Source: Enoplolaimus lenunculus
Taxonomy: Eukaryota; Nematoda; Enoplea; Enoplida; Thoracostomopsidae
Assembly: GCA_030248215.1 (NCBI GenBank)
Contig: JASANG010003379.1
Location: 186,001 to 250,000 of the forward strand
Length of the DNA stretch: 64,000 nt
Direction of reading: 5' to 3'
The notes below the pieces were generated by a model. The model was not told the origin of the DNA. It saw only the letters and a program-made list of their open reading frames with translations, and made no database searches. A program made the position numbers and the translations under genes. Positions within the stretch are counted from its first letter, which is position 1. The number at the start of each line of letters is the position of its first letter. Positions 48,886 through 60,967 of this stretch are shown here, piece by piece.

Positions 48886-49125
48886 TTCCCGCCAAAATTT
48901 AAATTTCCCGCCAAAATTTGAATTTTCCGCCAAAAATATCATTTTCCCGCCAAATTTTGAATTTTCCCGCCAAATTTTGAATTTCCCGCCAAAATTTGAA
49001 TTTTCCGCCAAAATTTGAATTTTTCCAAAAATCTGAATTTCCCGCTAAAATTTGAATTTTCCGCCAAAAATATTATTTTCCCGACCAATTTTGAATCTTT
49101 CCGCTAAAATTTAAATTTCACGCTA
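48886..49125. repeat. Tandem array of TTTCCCGCCAAAATTTGAA units
   Basis: About 12 diverged units of 17-20 bp. Seven or eight keep an exact CCGCCAAA core. Several match the E2F consensus TTTCCCGCCAAA. Confidence 0.85.
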
Positions 49126-50214
49126 TTTTATTAGTATGTTAATTAAATTGTCTCATAATATCATGATGCGAACGGCACATGTCTGTTAGTATCATGATAT
49201 TCCGCCATACGCAATCCTGCTTATGTACCTGACTCATTAGGCATTTTCAAAATGATCATATGATATTGACACACGATGTAGGGAATATCATGATATTGAA
49301 AGACAAAACGTGACCGATACATGATGTTAGCAGACAACCAATGTTTTTGGTATATATTGGGTTACATCGCAGACAAGATGTTACCCAACATATAGAGCGT
49401 GACAAAACGTGACCCAGCTGCAACATTTATAACGCGAACTCCGCATAAACTCGTGTTTTTGTATTTGCACTTCTTGAGCAATTTTACTTTGGTAAAATAA
49501 AACATCTGTGAAACTTTGATACTTCAATATCCGTTTTCCGTTCCCGTTATTTTGGCCACTATCCGTTTCTGTTATTTTTACTTTCCGTTTACACCCTGCA
49601 ATTAGCGTAATTCGGTAGTGCAATAGACTTGAAATTCCTGGTTTTATTCCTGCTCCGACGAAAAAAATGAACCAAACTACTTACACGTGTAAGTGTGCCA
49701 TTTTACTGCACAAGTTTTTGCGGACCCCTATAGTTTACTTACGTTTTCACTTTCGCTTTCTGTTTTATGCTTCAACATGTATATATCGCAGTAAAATTTT
49801 TTTGTCTTGTTATATGTTTGCAGTACTTCATTTTATGGATTGAAGTCCGTCAGTTTCAAGAGGATTTAAATCGCCTCATAAAAAGATTACGTTAGAATTA
49901 AATAAAGATGCATTGTGTGCTTTTGTATTACTCAAAAGTTGGCTGCGCATTTTTGAAAATTGAAATTTAAAACAAGAACTTTTAAAAACTGAAATTTATA
50001 ACAAGAACACATAGATTTTCATAGCATAGTGATGTTTTTTGTTTTTGATATTGTGAACATTCTGTCTAAATCGTTTTGCGCGTATGTTATGCGAAATGAA
50101 AAAACTGTAGCCGGAAGAGAATAACAGGAGGTCTGGCTCCGGTTCCGGCAGCAAATCGACCTTGGACTCTAATATATTTGAGGAAAACATTGTCGAAATT
50201 TCGCTAAAATACGC
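49126..50214. other. Intergenic, nothing recognised
   Basis: Several ATCATGATAT palindromic words occur at 49155-49290. No gene evidence. Confidence 0.4.
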
Positions 50215-50396
50215 GGTCCATGTAAAGATCAGGGGCAGAACGTTTTTCTGTGGGACTAGAATAGAGTAATCTTTAGCTTTAGAATTTTTTGCTTCGCTTT
50301 ATGCTTAGGCTTACGAATATGCTCATTCTTACGCTTAGGCAAAGGCTTAGGGGATACGCTTATAATACTGTTACGCCCCTGTTTTTTACATTGGCC
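50215..50396. mobile_element. TTAGGC-cored MITE, subfamily A (reference-like copy)
   Basis: The left end GGTCCATGTAAAGATCAGG is matched inverted by CCCCTGTTTTTTACATTGGCC. CTTAGGC words are inside. Confidence 0.8.
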
Positions 50397-51417
50397 AAGG
50401 TCTTAAACTGTTTTGGACACTACAGTTTGCTTAGGTTAAATTAAAACGTTTTATGAAATTAATGCTGGTTTACAGTAAATTCAATGGTTTTCCCACTCGA
50501 ATTTGACAAAATGCTAAAAAATTGAAGCTCAGGATGTGTGACAATCTATTGTTTCGGTAAACTGTCATATTAATTAAAAATTAAGAATATTGGGGGCGTA
50601 AACTTCAGATTTACGTATTAAACAGAGTGCCACATTAGGTTAAACCTGGGAGAGCCGAATGTGGGCACATGTAAAGATCAGGGGCGGAAGTACCCAAAGA
50701 TTACCCTGTCCCGCTGAATATTATGATATTCGATGATATTTTGGAATACAATCGCATGAATGCCACAGTATCACGTGACATACCGTTCCTTGTACTCATT
50801 GATCATTTAAGAACGGTGGTTTATAAGCTAATGTCATATGACATTCGAGTTTTGTCTGTTGACCCGATATAACAGCACGAATTTTAATGCTGACTTCGAA
50901 TTTACATCGGACAAACCGTGTTCCGCCTGCCCCGGTTATAACGTGAACCCCGCATATGTTTCAATAAACTAATTTTTTGCTTAGGCTTAGTAATAAGCTT
51001 ATTCTTACGCGTAAGTAGGCTTATACGTAAGCACACCATCAATGACGAAGGTTTTGGGCTGAGATACGTCATGGATTTTAGCTCGTTAGAGACAACACAA
51101 ATATTCGCCAGGCTTTCTGAAATTTCTTAATCAAAGACGCACGCGTTCGCAATTTTCATTTTGGTGCATTTCGTCGTTTTTGCTATTAATCAGCCAATTA
51201 CAGCATATCTGCAATAAGTTATTTATTCACGATTTACAACTAATGAGCATAAAAATAACAGAATTTCCGATATTCCTATCGATTTTACAAAAATATCTGG
51301 TTAATCCCTGGATTTGTTTAACTATTGCCTTCCGTTCTTGTGTGAAGACAATTAAAGGAGTGTGACATCAAACTTAGTTTGATCGCAGTTTGATCGTTTC
51401 TTCTAATTGGTTTATAA
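50397..51417. other. Intergenic with MITE scraps
   Basis: An isolated CATGTAAAGATCAGGGGCGG end of the TTAGGC family lies at about 50669-50689, and short TTAGGC-like words lie near 50980-51030. Nothing else recognised. Confidence 0.45.
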
Positions 51418-51755
51418 CAGGGTACAACCACCGGACGTATGCCGCCGGCTCCGGCAGAATTTTTGCCGCAGATTCCGGCTATTTCGGTAGTAAAATTTTG
51501 CATAATTTTGCAAAATTTATCTGTTTAGCGCGTTTCGTTTTAGTTTTGTCACAATATTTTCAGGAAAGAATTTCCGAAATTTCGCAGAAAATTACTTAGC
51601 GTAAAATAAAACAACTTAACAACATATGGCAGATATTGGCTAAAATTACCTAATTAACCATTTTTACTACCTAATTTGGCGTCACCTCCGGCTTCGGCTC
51701 CGGCAAGTTTCGTTGACCTCCGGTTCCGGTATTTTTCACCTCAGGTTGCATCCTG
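51418..51755. mobile_element. hAT-like MITE, 338 bp, with exact 8-bp target duplication
   Basis: The ends CAGGGTACAACCACCGG and CAGGTTGCATCCTG are inverted repeats. Both flanks are GTTTATAA (51410-51417 and 51756-51763). This identifies the CAGGGT family as hAT-type. No transposase. Confidence 0.9.
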
Positions 51756-52139
51756 GTTTATAAGAATGCTGATTTACCTTATCCAACAACTGCTTTTGCG
51801 TATGTTTCTTTTCTTCCCTAAATTGCAAAAAACAAAAGACAACGTTGTGTGGTAATTGTGCACATTGTCATTTACATGACGTCATTTTTGTTGACAATAT
51901 TGATTACACACAACACGTACCCGTATCTTAGATACGGCTGACTTGTTCTGTTTCTCCAGGTGTATTGAGTGAAGTAAAAGTATAGTTTTATTGTTGTGTG
52001 AGTTCAAATTTCAGTGTATTTTGAGGACATATTTTGTATTTTTTGCTTTTTTGTAACTAAAGTCCTGTATCATCAAAAAATGTTACTTGAATTCACATAA
52101 TCGTGTGTCTATTTTATAGTTGTACTTTATTTTCAAGGA

Positions 52140-52262
52140 TGTATTAGATGGTTCCAGGACAAAAGGCCATCTGGAAAAAAAGCCATCCCGACAAAAGACC
52201 GTCAGGACAAAAGGCCGTTCGGACAAAATACCGCGTTTATAAAAGGCCGCCTCGGAAAATTC
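52140..52262. repeat. GGACAAAAGGCC repeat block (left)
   Basis: Short units such as CAGGACAAAAGGCCGT recur here, and their reverse complement forms the array at 53058-53310. Confidence 0.7.
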
Positions 52263-52592
52263 AAACAACGACACGCTAAATTGAGGTTGAGCGATTTGAA
52301 TAAGCAATATAAACCCTGAAATATCATAGCGAGCATTTGTTTTTTTTTGTTTTTTGTTTTTTTATTGCAACCAAAATCTAACATGTAGTTTGATTTTGCG
52401 TTTTTGACCATTTACAAAGTTTCCATCACTTTAAAATCACCAGAAACCATTTTATAAATCAAACGATTGTACCATACATAAACCATATATCGAAAACGAA
52501 TTCCCACACAATCAAAAGTAACAACTGATTTGCAACTAAACAATGTAAACTACAAATAATTCGAATAGCTAAAAAAGGGAGTCTCGGTGAAG

Positions 52593-52915
52593 TCAAGTCT
52601 CTGTATTTAGTAGGTTTTGGTCTCGGGTGTTTAATCTCGGTGGTTTGGAACCGAGACCACAAGTTGAGGGTTGAACGAATATGTATGGCTGTATCGTTGA
52701 AGTGATGCCTAACAAGTAAAGTTTCGCTGTGAATCTATTTTCATGGTTACGCAATAATTATGAACATAAAGAATTAAAAGTAATTTATTTTGAAAATTTT
52801 TCAATTTTTCGGTGATGACCAAAAATTGACCGAGGTTGACACTTTGATGACCGGTCTCGCAAATCAGGTCTCGGTCACTCTCTGTTTTTCATCGAGACCT
52901 CCCGTTCCAGCCCAT
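52593..52915. mobile_element. MITE with GGTTTGGAACCGAGACC ends (copy 1)
   Basis: TTTTGGTCTCGGGTG...GGTTTGGAACCGAGACC at the left and CTCGGTCACTC...CATCGAGACC at the right. The interior (GACCAAAAATTGACCGA) is shared with 58191-58530. Confidence 0.6.
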
Positions 52916-53057
52916 GGCGTAAAAATGTATAATGGTTGGGGCCATACCAAGATATGCATTGTGGGAACGAAAATGATCCAAGCATTAAATATTTCACCTA
53001 AAGGTATGAGTGATTTTGCAATGACGAATTGTCCACACGTTGAATGTTTTTATGCGG

Positions 53058-53310
53058 ACGGTTTTTTGTTCGGGTGGCCTTTTGTCCGCTCGGTATTTTG
53101 TCCAGACGGCCTTTTGTCCGGACGGCCTTTTGTCCGCTCGGTATTTTGTCCAGACGGCCTTTTGTCCGGACGGCCTTTTGTCCGCACGGCCTTTTGTCCG
53201 GACGGCCTTTTGTCCAGGCGGCCTTTTGTCCAGACAGCCTTTTGTCCAGGCGGTCTTTTGTCCGGCGGCCATCTCCGGTGTCCACTGATCCAGCGGCCTT
53301 TTGTCCGGTC
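53058..53310. repeat. GGACGGCCTTTTGTCC minisatellite
   Basis: About a dozen units of 16-18 bp. All forward and reverse frames across it are open, producing artificial FCPDGLLS-type peptides. Confidence 0.9.
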
Positions 53311-53509
53311 ACCGTATTAGATATTGCTCCACGATACGAATTAACGTAGTTTTACGGAAAAGAAAATAAGTGAATATCGGGGCCGTAGCCAAGAGAGGGA
53401 GCTAAGAGGGCTCAGCTCCTGTAAAATATATTTGGTCTCGCTTGTAAGATATGTGAGATCACGATGGGCTTTTAAATCACTTTGCTGTCTGTATCATATT
53501 CACTGACAG

Positions 53510-53697
53510 CGGGCCTGGCCAGTGCCACGGTACCGCCGCCCTGCCCCTTAGGTGGGGAGGCTCGGGAACTCGGATCCTTCGACACTAGCGATCAACCAAT
53601 TGTAAACTCTGTGTTTGGGTCATCCAGCTGATACGCCCCTGGATGATACTTTCCGGGAGGCGTCATCTACTGGTTGGGGAGCTTCGAAAACCCTAGC
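53510..53697. other. GC-rich insert of unknown origin
   Basis: GC-rich stretch (GGCCTGGCCAGTGCCACGG ... GGGAGGCGTCATC) unlike its AT-rich flanks. Possibly a SINE-like repeat. No box motifs I would trust. Confidence 0.35.
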
Positions 53698-53705
53698 CAA
53701 AGAAC

Positions 53706-55600
53706 CAGGGCCGGATTAAAGTGGTGGGAGGCCCGGGGCCCATTTGACCAAAAGGTCTGGGGTCCGTATGACTAGGAGGCACGGGGCCCGTATGACTAGG
53801 AGGCACGGGGCCCATCCGACTAGCATGCCCTTTTTAACCATAATTATTTTATGCATCAGAGCTTAAGGTGATACATTTTAATGAAACAAATTGTACCAAA
53901 AGTACGAAACAAAATTTCGGCCCGGCGACTTTTTTAGATTTACGCTTAGAGAAGTCACTTAAGGTTCCACCGAAGTCTAGACATTTTCTGAAATCCGAAA
54001 ATGGGCAGTGCGGGACCCCGTTTTTTCTTTTTCTTACTTTTTCGACCACGCTATTTTCCAAAAATATCTTTGAACACACTATTAAGGTGGCACTGAGTCC
54101 ACGATTCTACCGAATCCGACTCCTTCGCTAATTGGTAGGATCTGAATCCGAATCTTACATGTTGCGAATTTCAAATATATCTATGATTTGTTTCAGAATA
54201 TCAACGTAATGCCAACAGCATAACTTTACCGGCCATTGCCAGTGACCAACCGGCCAGCCACTGACCATAACAGAAAAAGCTAAAAAATTTGACTTCATCA
54301 ATTTAATATTTTAAATCGCATTTAGATTTCGATTCTAAAACTTTTAGCTAAAACTGTTGTCTACTGTTATCATTGTGGTCAATGTTAAGATTGAATCACT
54401 AGTTGAAACTACTTTGGTTACAGTTGTATTCTAGTCAGCTTTTGTGGTGAGATAAAGTGCTTGATATGATCGGGTTCCATTGCCTTTTAAAAATACAGTG
54501 AAATCTTTCACTGGAGTACATATGTATTGTATTTTGACAATAATAATGGGAAGTATGAGTTAAAATGCTCCGCAAGGACCATTGAAAAAAATAGGTTTCC
54601 AAACTGCATCAGAAAGAAATTTGTAATGTGTAGAAACGAGATGAAATAAATTTCTATTGTTCAGCGTAGTTGGTAGCAAAAAGCAATGTAAGGGCTGAAG
54701 AAGCCTTAGTCCATTGCACATGTGTGCAAATACGCGTAGTAGTATATCTTAATGCCAATGCGATTTAAACGTACTGCTTTTCCACATGTTCCTTTACATG
54801 GGCTTTGGGGCACTTTAGTTTCTTGTAAAAAAATATACGCTTCGAAGTTGCAAAATGTAAGAACATGTCGTTTTATTTTTAGTGTTACTCTCCGAGTCAT
54901 TATACAAATGCTTGATCATTTTTTAAATATGTATATTGGCCGGCCGGCGCCAATAACCGGCCGGCCAGTGGAAAAACTGGTAATTGTACAACAATACTCC
55001 TAGTAGCGAAACTTGTGGCAGTGTAGTCGAGCCGTGATACAGTAGGCCAGATTGCAGCCGGATAGATGTTGCCTGTCTGCTTAACAAAAAGCAATCTTAA
55101 AATAGTGCAGTGATGACGGATAAGGATTACCAATGCAAGGGCACTCCTGGTCGAAAAGCGAAGTTCCGGTCCTGAATATAGCTAATCTGACTACACAACT
55201 TTTCATCGTAATACCATAAGTTTGGGATACAAATGATAGATGGTATAGGCTTAGCTGCCTACACCCAACCTTGTAGAAACCAGAAAATTAGATAAAAAGC
55301 TGAAGAAGTTTCTCAACATTTGGAAAATTATTTTGTGCATCCATTTATATAACCCTGCCGAACAACACAATCAGTACTTATCAAAAATCGCGTAGTGGTA
55401 CAATCAGCGTTAGAGTAAGAATAGTTGACCGCCCCAAACAGGTTCGAGAGAGCTCCCCAATCTAATGTTTCACAGCGTGTACAACTTCGTGGTCCGCGAA
55501 AAATTTTTGTCGACTTGTTATCAATTGAATCACATCGTGGTTTTCGGTTGGTGGGAGGCCCGGGGGCCCGGCCCCCCCCCCCCCCTTTAATCCGGCGCTG
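53706..55600. mobile_element. Non-autonomous hAT element, 1,895 bp, with exact 8-bp target duplication
   Basis: The left end CAGGGCCGGATTAAAG and right end CTTTAATCCGGCGCTG are inverted repeats with one mismatch over 16 bp. Both flanks are CAAAGAAC (53698-53705 and 55601-55608), the 8-bp duplication expected of hAT transposition. The subterminal regions are C- and G-rich (GGCCCGGGGCCC; a C14-16 run near 55571-55585). No frame inside is long enough to be a hAT transposase. Confidence 0.9.
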
Positions 55601-55844
55601 CAAAGAACAAGGCTCGGCTTTGGTTCATTTACTGTTTTTTGTAGATGCTTTATACATTTACCACTGTGTTTTGCCATTTACATACCGTGGTCTAAACAGT
55701 AAGCTGTTAAGTACATTTTTACTAATGAACTGTTAATTAGCTTTAAGTTTCCAACGCTTCTTTGAGCCCAACTTAACTCTCAAAGCGCAGTCAAGCACAA
55801 ATAAGAATTTATGCTACATATTTGTTGATAAGGAACAACAGTGC

Positions 55845-56060
55845 TTGCTAGCAGCGACATTTTGTTTACTTTGTTGTAACTACACGCGTGTATTCAATAT
55901 GTACACAGTTTCAGCGGATTTAGCACACAAACCTTTTATTTGTTCGATGGAAATTGCTAGCAGTTTTGGTATAGCCAGTGCATACCAACAATATATAGCT
56001 AGTCGGGTAATATATACTGAAGCCGGTTGGTGTTTTATGTTTGAGGTATTATTATTGATG
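55845..56060 (+). other. Unassigned open stretch
   Basis: A frame with protein-like composition (SADLAHKPFICSMEIASS...) runs to a possible donor GTATTA after TTTGAG near 56045. It has no clear start, and the hydrophobic segments are short. I do not recognise it. It may be an orphan exon or chance. Confidence 0.15.
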
Positions 56061-56143
56061 TATGCTAAGAATGTATCAGGGATTAGTTGTCAACGAATTC
56101 GTGTGTCTATACGGACAAATTCGTGTTAAATATGTTAGAAACT

Positions 56144-56254
56144 GCGGCCCATGTAAAGAAGGCTTTGGAATAAACACATTCTTACGCTTAGGCATAGGCT
56201 TAAGTTTAGGAATAGGCTTATAATACTGTTCCGCCCCTGTTCTTGACATTGGCC
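56144..56254. mobile_element. TTAGGC-cored MITE, subfamily A, short
   Basis: GGCCCATGTAAAGAAGG at the left, CCCCTGTTCTTGACATTGGCC-like right end, internal CTTAGGCATAGGC. An internal deletion relative to 50215-50396. Confidence 0.75.
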
Positions 56255-56740
56255 GAAACTGCAAACAGGTAATTTAAAACGTTAAGAAATGAGTGTAGTT
56301 ATACGTAAGCTACGAACCTGATCTTGAAATATAGTAAAGAAGGTCGCATGGACATCAAAGCGTGTCACGACAATTAGTCACGTGAACAAATTGTAGTACG
56401 AAATCACGTCCACTTCACAATTGGTCACCAATCGCTATGCTTAGGCTTAGGTTCAGCATTATAGGTACCGTTCGGCTTACGTTCGGGCTGAGTCTTAGGA
56501 CTCTATGTCGGGTGACAGACAAGTTGTCGGGAGTTTCACGTCATCTGTAGTAACCGGTGTGTCTCAAGTTTTCGTTTATACACGGATCTATCTTTTGTGT
56601 GTATCTTTTTCATGCTTTTCTAGAAAGTACAATTATTACGTATACAATTTAATTATGTACTCGTAACAACTTATGTATATAAACAATATTTTAGCTGAAG
56701 CAGTTTTGTATTAATTTTGTCACTTCAACAACTCGGTCAA

Positions 56741-59700
56741 ATGCAACAGCCTAATTATCCCAACGCGCCGCCACCGTACCCAACTTCTGGTACTGGCGCA
56801 CCTGGATATCCGCCTTATCCGAGTCAGCCTAATTATCCTCCATATCCTCAACAGCAACCGGGATATGGACCAAATTATGGAGGTGGTCCCGGATATCAGG
56901 TAAGATGGGTCCTGGCGATGTTGATCATTTGACTGACTACTCCTGGGTCTCATGGTAATACATTTAGTGTGTATCTTTTAAGTCATAAATTCATTCTGAA
57001 TGTTTTCTATTGATGTGGACTGGACCACAAAATCTCGGCGATCAGCGGTTCGTCCGCGGACCACTAACCCCGCTGCATTATGATGGAGTATATGGACCAC
57101 CTCGATTTCAGACTAGATTTTACCGATCTAGCAGCTGTGTACCGCCAGTCCAGACCAAAAGTCGATCAACATTCTCATTAATCGCTTAATTACGTACGTA
57201 CTGAACCCACAAAACGTAAATATGTATCATTTTCAGCGATTTTCCGAAATTTTATCTTTTAAACCCTGGAAACCAATACAGTAAAAAGTTTTAAACAATA
57301 CAATAATCAGTCTTTGTTGGATACAAAAATATCAGACCGATTCGAAGCGTCTAGGCTTGGATCGAACCGGACTGCATTATTTCGGGACCGAACTGGACTA
57401 AATTATTTCGGGACCGAACTGGACTAAATTATTTCGGGACCGAACTGGACTGCATTATTTCGGGACCGAACTGGACTGCATTATTTCGAGACCGAACTGG
57501 ACTGCATTATTTCGAGACCGAACTGGACTGCATTATTTCGGGACCGAACCGGACTGCATTATTTCGGGACCGAACCGGACTGCATTATTTCGGTACCGAA
57601 CTGGACTGCATTATTTCGTGCATCGGACTGGATACAAAAATATCTGGCCGGTGTTGAAGCTGTCCAGGCTTGGACCGGACCGGACCGGACCGCATCATTT
57701 CGTGTACCGGACCGGATGTAAATATCAGACGGGCCCTAAACCGCCCCGGCTTGAACGGGACCGGACCGTAATATTTCGCGGTGCGGACCGTTGGGTCCAT
57801 ATCACTACTGATTTTAATGGATTGTGTTTTATTCTTGCTCCTAGCCGTTTTTCGCTCATATTTAGTTTACTGTTCAGTAAATGAAATTGCTTTGGTTGTT
57901 GTCCTGAGTATATAAACAGGTTGTTTTGCAACTACGTACGTTTTTTCTTGCTAAGAAATAAAGATATAAGTGTTTAAAGGGCAACAGTTGTATAGTACGT
58001 AACTTTTATTTTAAAGCCTTCGAAGGATGGAGTAAGTTTCGTTTGTTTTGTTACTGATAATTTAATTGATCACGGTATTAAATTAACTTTAATTTGGTAA
58101 TCGCATATGTCCCTACTTATTATGATGTATTTTACAAAGTGTTCGGCTCCGATATGTTTTCTATCCGTCAGCAGGAATGGTGGTAGTTTTGGTATCGGAC
58201 TTGGTCTCGGTTCTTTGAGTCTCGGTGGTTTGGAACCGAGACCAGAAGTCAAGGCTCAAGGGTTCAGCAAGCGTATCGCTGTATTGTTGACGTAGGTGAT
58301 ACCCGATGAACAAAATTTCGCAGTAAATCAATGAATTTTCAAAATTACGCAATAATTAGCAGATATTCTGAAGCAACACAAAAACTATAAAAAACACAAA
58401 AACATCGAAAAAACCATTAATTTATTTCGGTGATGACCAAAAATTAACGAACACCGAGACTTTTCATGGCCACTCTCGGTACTTATTCATTCCGGTCTCG
58501 GTCTCAGATTTGGACCGAGACCACCCATACCTGTCCGTCGGTTGTACCCTGGCAGCTGGGTTGGGTATTGCTTTGTTAAATAGCACCATTCACCAAACCG
58601 TTTCAGTGTAAGAAATGGATGATGTGGTGATGTCTTTAGTTGCATCAAAACTAGGCTTATGTAAACTTATGACATGTTTCGTAAGCTTGCTTCATTTTTG
58701 TTCTGTATACCACTCCGTTTATAGTCCTTGAATTGGACCGGATGCTTACATTGAGATGGGGTTGCTTACTTTTCTGAAGAATTGGTCAGCCTTTTGGACT
58801 AGTTCTTCCTGACAAAGTTGGAAGCGGGTTACTAGACTGGTGATTTGTGTCCTGCTTGACGCCGGAACCCTCCTAGCCGGGACCTGTTTGACCAGTGACC
58901 CGGTTTAAATCGCAAAAAAGGCCAACAGAATAAGAAGGTTAATCGTAAATTGGAAACAAAGAAAACTATGGCAATAACAGGAAATGGGCAAAACATTGTT
59001 TCTAGTTTGTAGCCACTTGTACGAATGATTTGAGACTCGTTAAACGCGGTCAAATGTTGCTCTGGTTTTTGGCGAGTAATGTGCATGAATAACATATGTA
59101 TAAGCTGCAAACAGCAGTGGGTCATACGGGTCAGCTCTTTGATCTATGACCCGGGCAGACCTACCGCAATACCATTAAAATAGGACCCTTGATCCGCTAA
59201 CCCGCTACGAATTCTGTTTCACATGGTTATCTTATTTGTTTATTTAATAGACATGCTTCGGAAGGCAATCTAAGTGAAATCGTTGTATATCTTGTTTTCG
59301 CATGATCTTATCGTTAGTGTTTCATTCATCGTTGCAGCAATCTTATGGACCTCCACCTGGGCAACCGCAGTATCCATACGGTCAGGGATATGGACCGCCG
59401 ATCACACAGCAACCTATGCCAGGCCAGCAAGTTGTGTAAGATGTATATGATTATATATGGTAGTCCAAGCCGTACCTAATTTAGCCCATTTCGAATTGCA
59501 CCAGACCAAAGCGTAATTACAGCTTGAAGTAACCAAAACTGGAAATCTCAAATCTGTCTGAGTTACCAGTATCTAATGTAATTGGTCGTTTCGCAGCCTT
59601 GAAAAATCGTTTGATCGGCTCAACTTTTAAGGGTTTGGTGGGTGGCTGTTTGACCTCATAGGGATTGATTTTGTTTGCTGTACGTTGCAATAACGCCTTT

Positions 59701-59936
59701 TGTTGTTTAAACAATAAAAAATAATACACAGTAATTCAAAAATTTTGTCACAAACTCTCTGCTAGTCTCATAATCATAAACAACTTTTACACTCGTACCG
59801 CCTTGTTTATTATAGGTACGTCAAAGAACGAGAACCAACAAGCGGCGGCGGGGCGGCGTCGATGGCTTCACAATGCTGCGCGATGGCGATGTGTGCAATG
59901 TGTTGTGCGTGTTGCATAGAAGCATGTTGTGATTAA
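56741..59936 (+). CDS. CYSTM-type protein: Pro/Tyr/Gly-rich with cysteine-rich C-terminal membrane module, 125 aa
   Basis: Exons are 56741-56899, 59338-59435 and 59816-59936 (TAA). Phases agree (0, then 2) and the total is 126 codons. Residues 1-86 are PxYP/GYGP-rich (PPPYPTSG, YPPYPQQQ). They are followed by VYVKERE and a C-terminal cysteine-rich hydrophobic module (CCAMAMCAMCCACC), ending ACCD. This is the architecture of CYSTM proteins such as human CYSTM1, including the VYV segment before the tail. The family is membrane-tail-anchored, thought to be palmitoylated, and tied to stress responses. A TTTTAG acceptor 46 bases before the ATG (56694) may be a trans-splice site. Intron 1 (2.4 kb) carries a minisatellite and a MITE. 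Confidence 0.82.
57365..57640. repeat. 26-bp minisatellite in CYSTM intron 1
   Basis: Ten units of CTGCATTATTTCGGGACCGAA type, with two consecutive TAAA-variant units near the left. Flanks carry further CCGGACCGGAC words and a repeated AGGCTTGGA(T/C)CG block. Confidence 0.9.
58191..58530. mobile_element. MITE with GGTTTGGAACCGAGACC ends (copy 2)
   Basis: CGGACTTGGTCTCGG...GGTTTGGAACCGAGACC at the left and CTCAGATTTGGACCGAGACC at the right. It is an internal homologue of 52593-52915 and lies in CYSTM intron 1. Confidence 0.65.
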
Positions 59937-60375
59937 CTAAAGGCGAAGAAAAACAATCATGACTTTGGAATCTGTAGCGCGTTGTCGTCATGACGACTAT
60001 GCTTGTCAGACCAGAGGGACTGTATTATAAAGTTTAAATGGTTTTTTGTTATTCATTCATGACTTACGTACGTACTTGACTGTGACTTGTATCGTTTTTA
60101 TGTTCATTCCGCTTGTATTAATGTCAGCTTTTCTTTGGTTGGTTATTCCATGCGTCTGTCGCGGCCAAAGGATGATCGCATAAGCGTTAAAGGCAAAATT
60201 TTGGGACACCGATAAATTGCCAGTTGGTAGATGTTACATGCGAGTTTGTAGATCATGGATGCGAGCGAAAATATATACCTTGCGATTCATAATTGTGATG
60301 ATGCAATTATTGCCAACATAGGTGTGTTAATTAGTAAATAAGTAAGTTATGAATTTGTGTGATGATATGATCGGC

Positions 60376-60531
60376 TATTGTTGTATATAACAGGGGCCGA
60401 AAAGTAGTATAAGCATATTTGTAAGCCTAAGCTTAAGAATGAGATTATGCCTAAGCCTAAGCAAAAAATGAGTCCAAAGCTTAAGCTTACTCTATTCCAG
60501 ACCCACAGAAAATGTCACATTTACGTGGGCC
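60376..60531. mobile_element. TTAGGC-cored MITE, subfamily A, reversed
   Basis: CAGGGGCCGAAAAGTAGTAT at the left and CACATTTACGTGGGCC at the right, with CCTAAGCCTAAGC inside. Confidence 0.7.
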
Positions 60532-60881
60532 GTGTAATCAGATGCTCTAACAACGAAGAACATTTGATTCTCGGGTCAGAAATGTTTTGATAAGTGAACC
60601 TTTTGGCTACGTGCCAGCATCTCAAAAAATTTACTTTTAATTCCATATCTTACTCACCCTCGTGATTTTCTAGTCGACACGAAATTTTGGCTGTTCTGTT
60701 ATAAAATACTTGAACTGCTTGTTTTAGGTTTGTTGCCTTGTCTAGCACATTTGTAACGATACATCCACTTGTGACCATAGATAACTTAGATGTCATGTTG
60801 CCGAAAATTACTATAAGAACTTGTCTAACGTACATACTAAAATCTCTAAATGCCTAAAATCTGCGCTAGAGTTTATTTAAT

Positions 60882-60945
60882 GTACATACATATATATACA
60901 TACATATTTATATATATTTATATATTATATATTATATATATAAGT
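60882..60945. repeat. TA-rich microsatellite
   Basis: Run of ATACATATATATACATAC and TATATATT words. Confidence 0.85.
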
Positions 60946-60967
60946 AAGGTGACGTGTGTTCATGTTA

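Noticed and set aside
52790-53349. Long frames on both strands with FCPDGLLS repeats
   Set aside because: All frames are open only because the minisatellite unit lacks stops.
57585-57931. Arg/Pro-rich frames over the 26-bp array
   Set aside because: Artefacts of the GGACCGGACC repeats inside a CYSTM intron.
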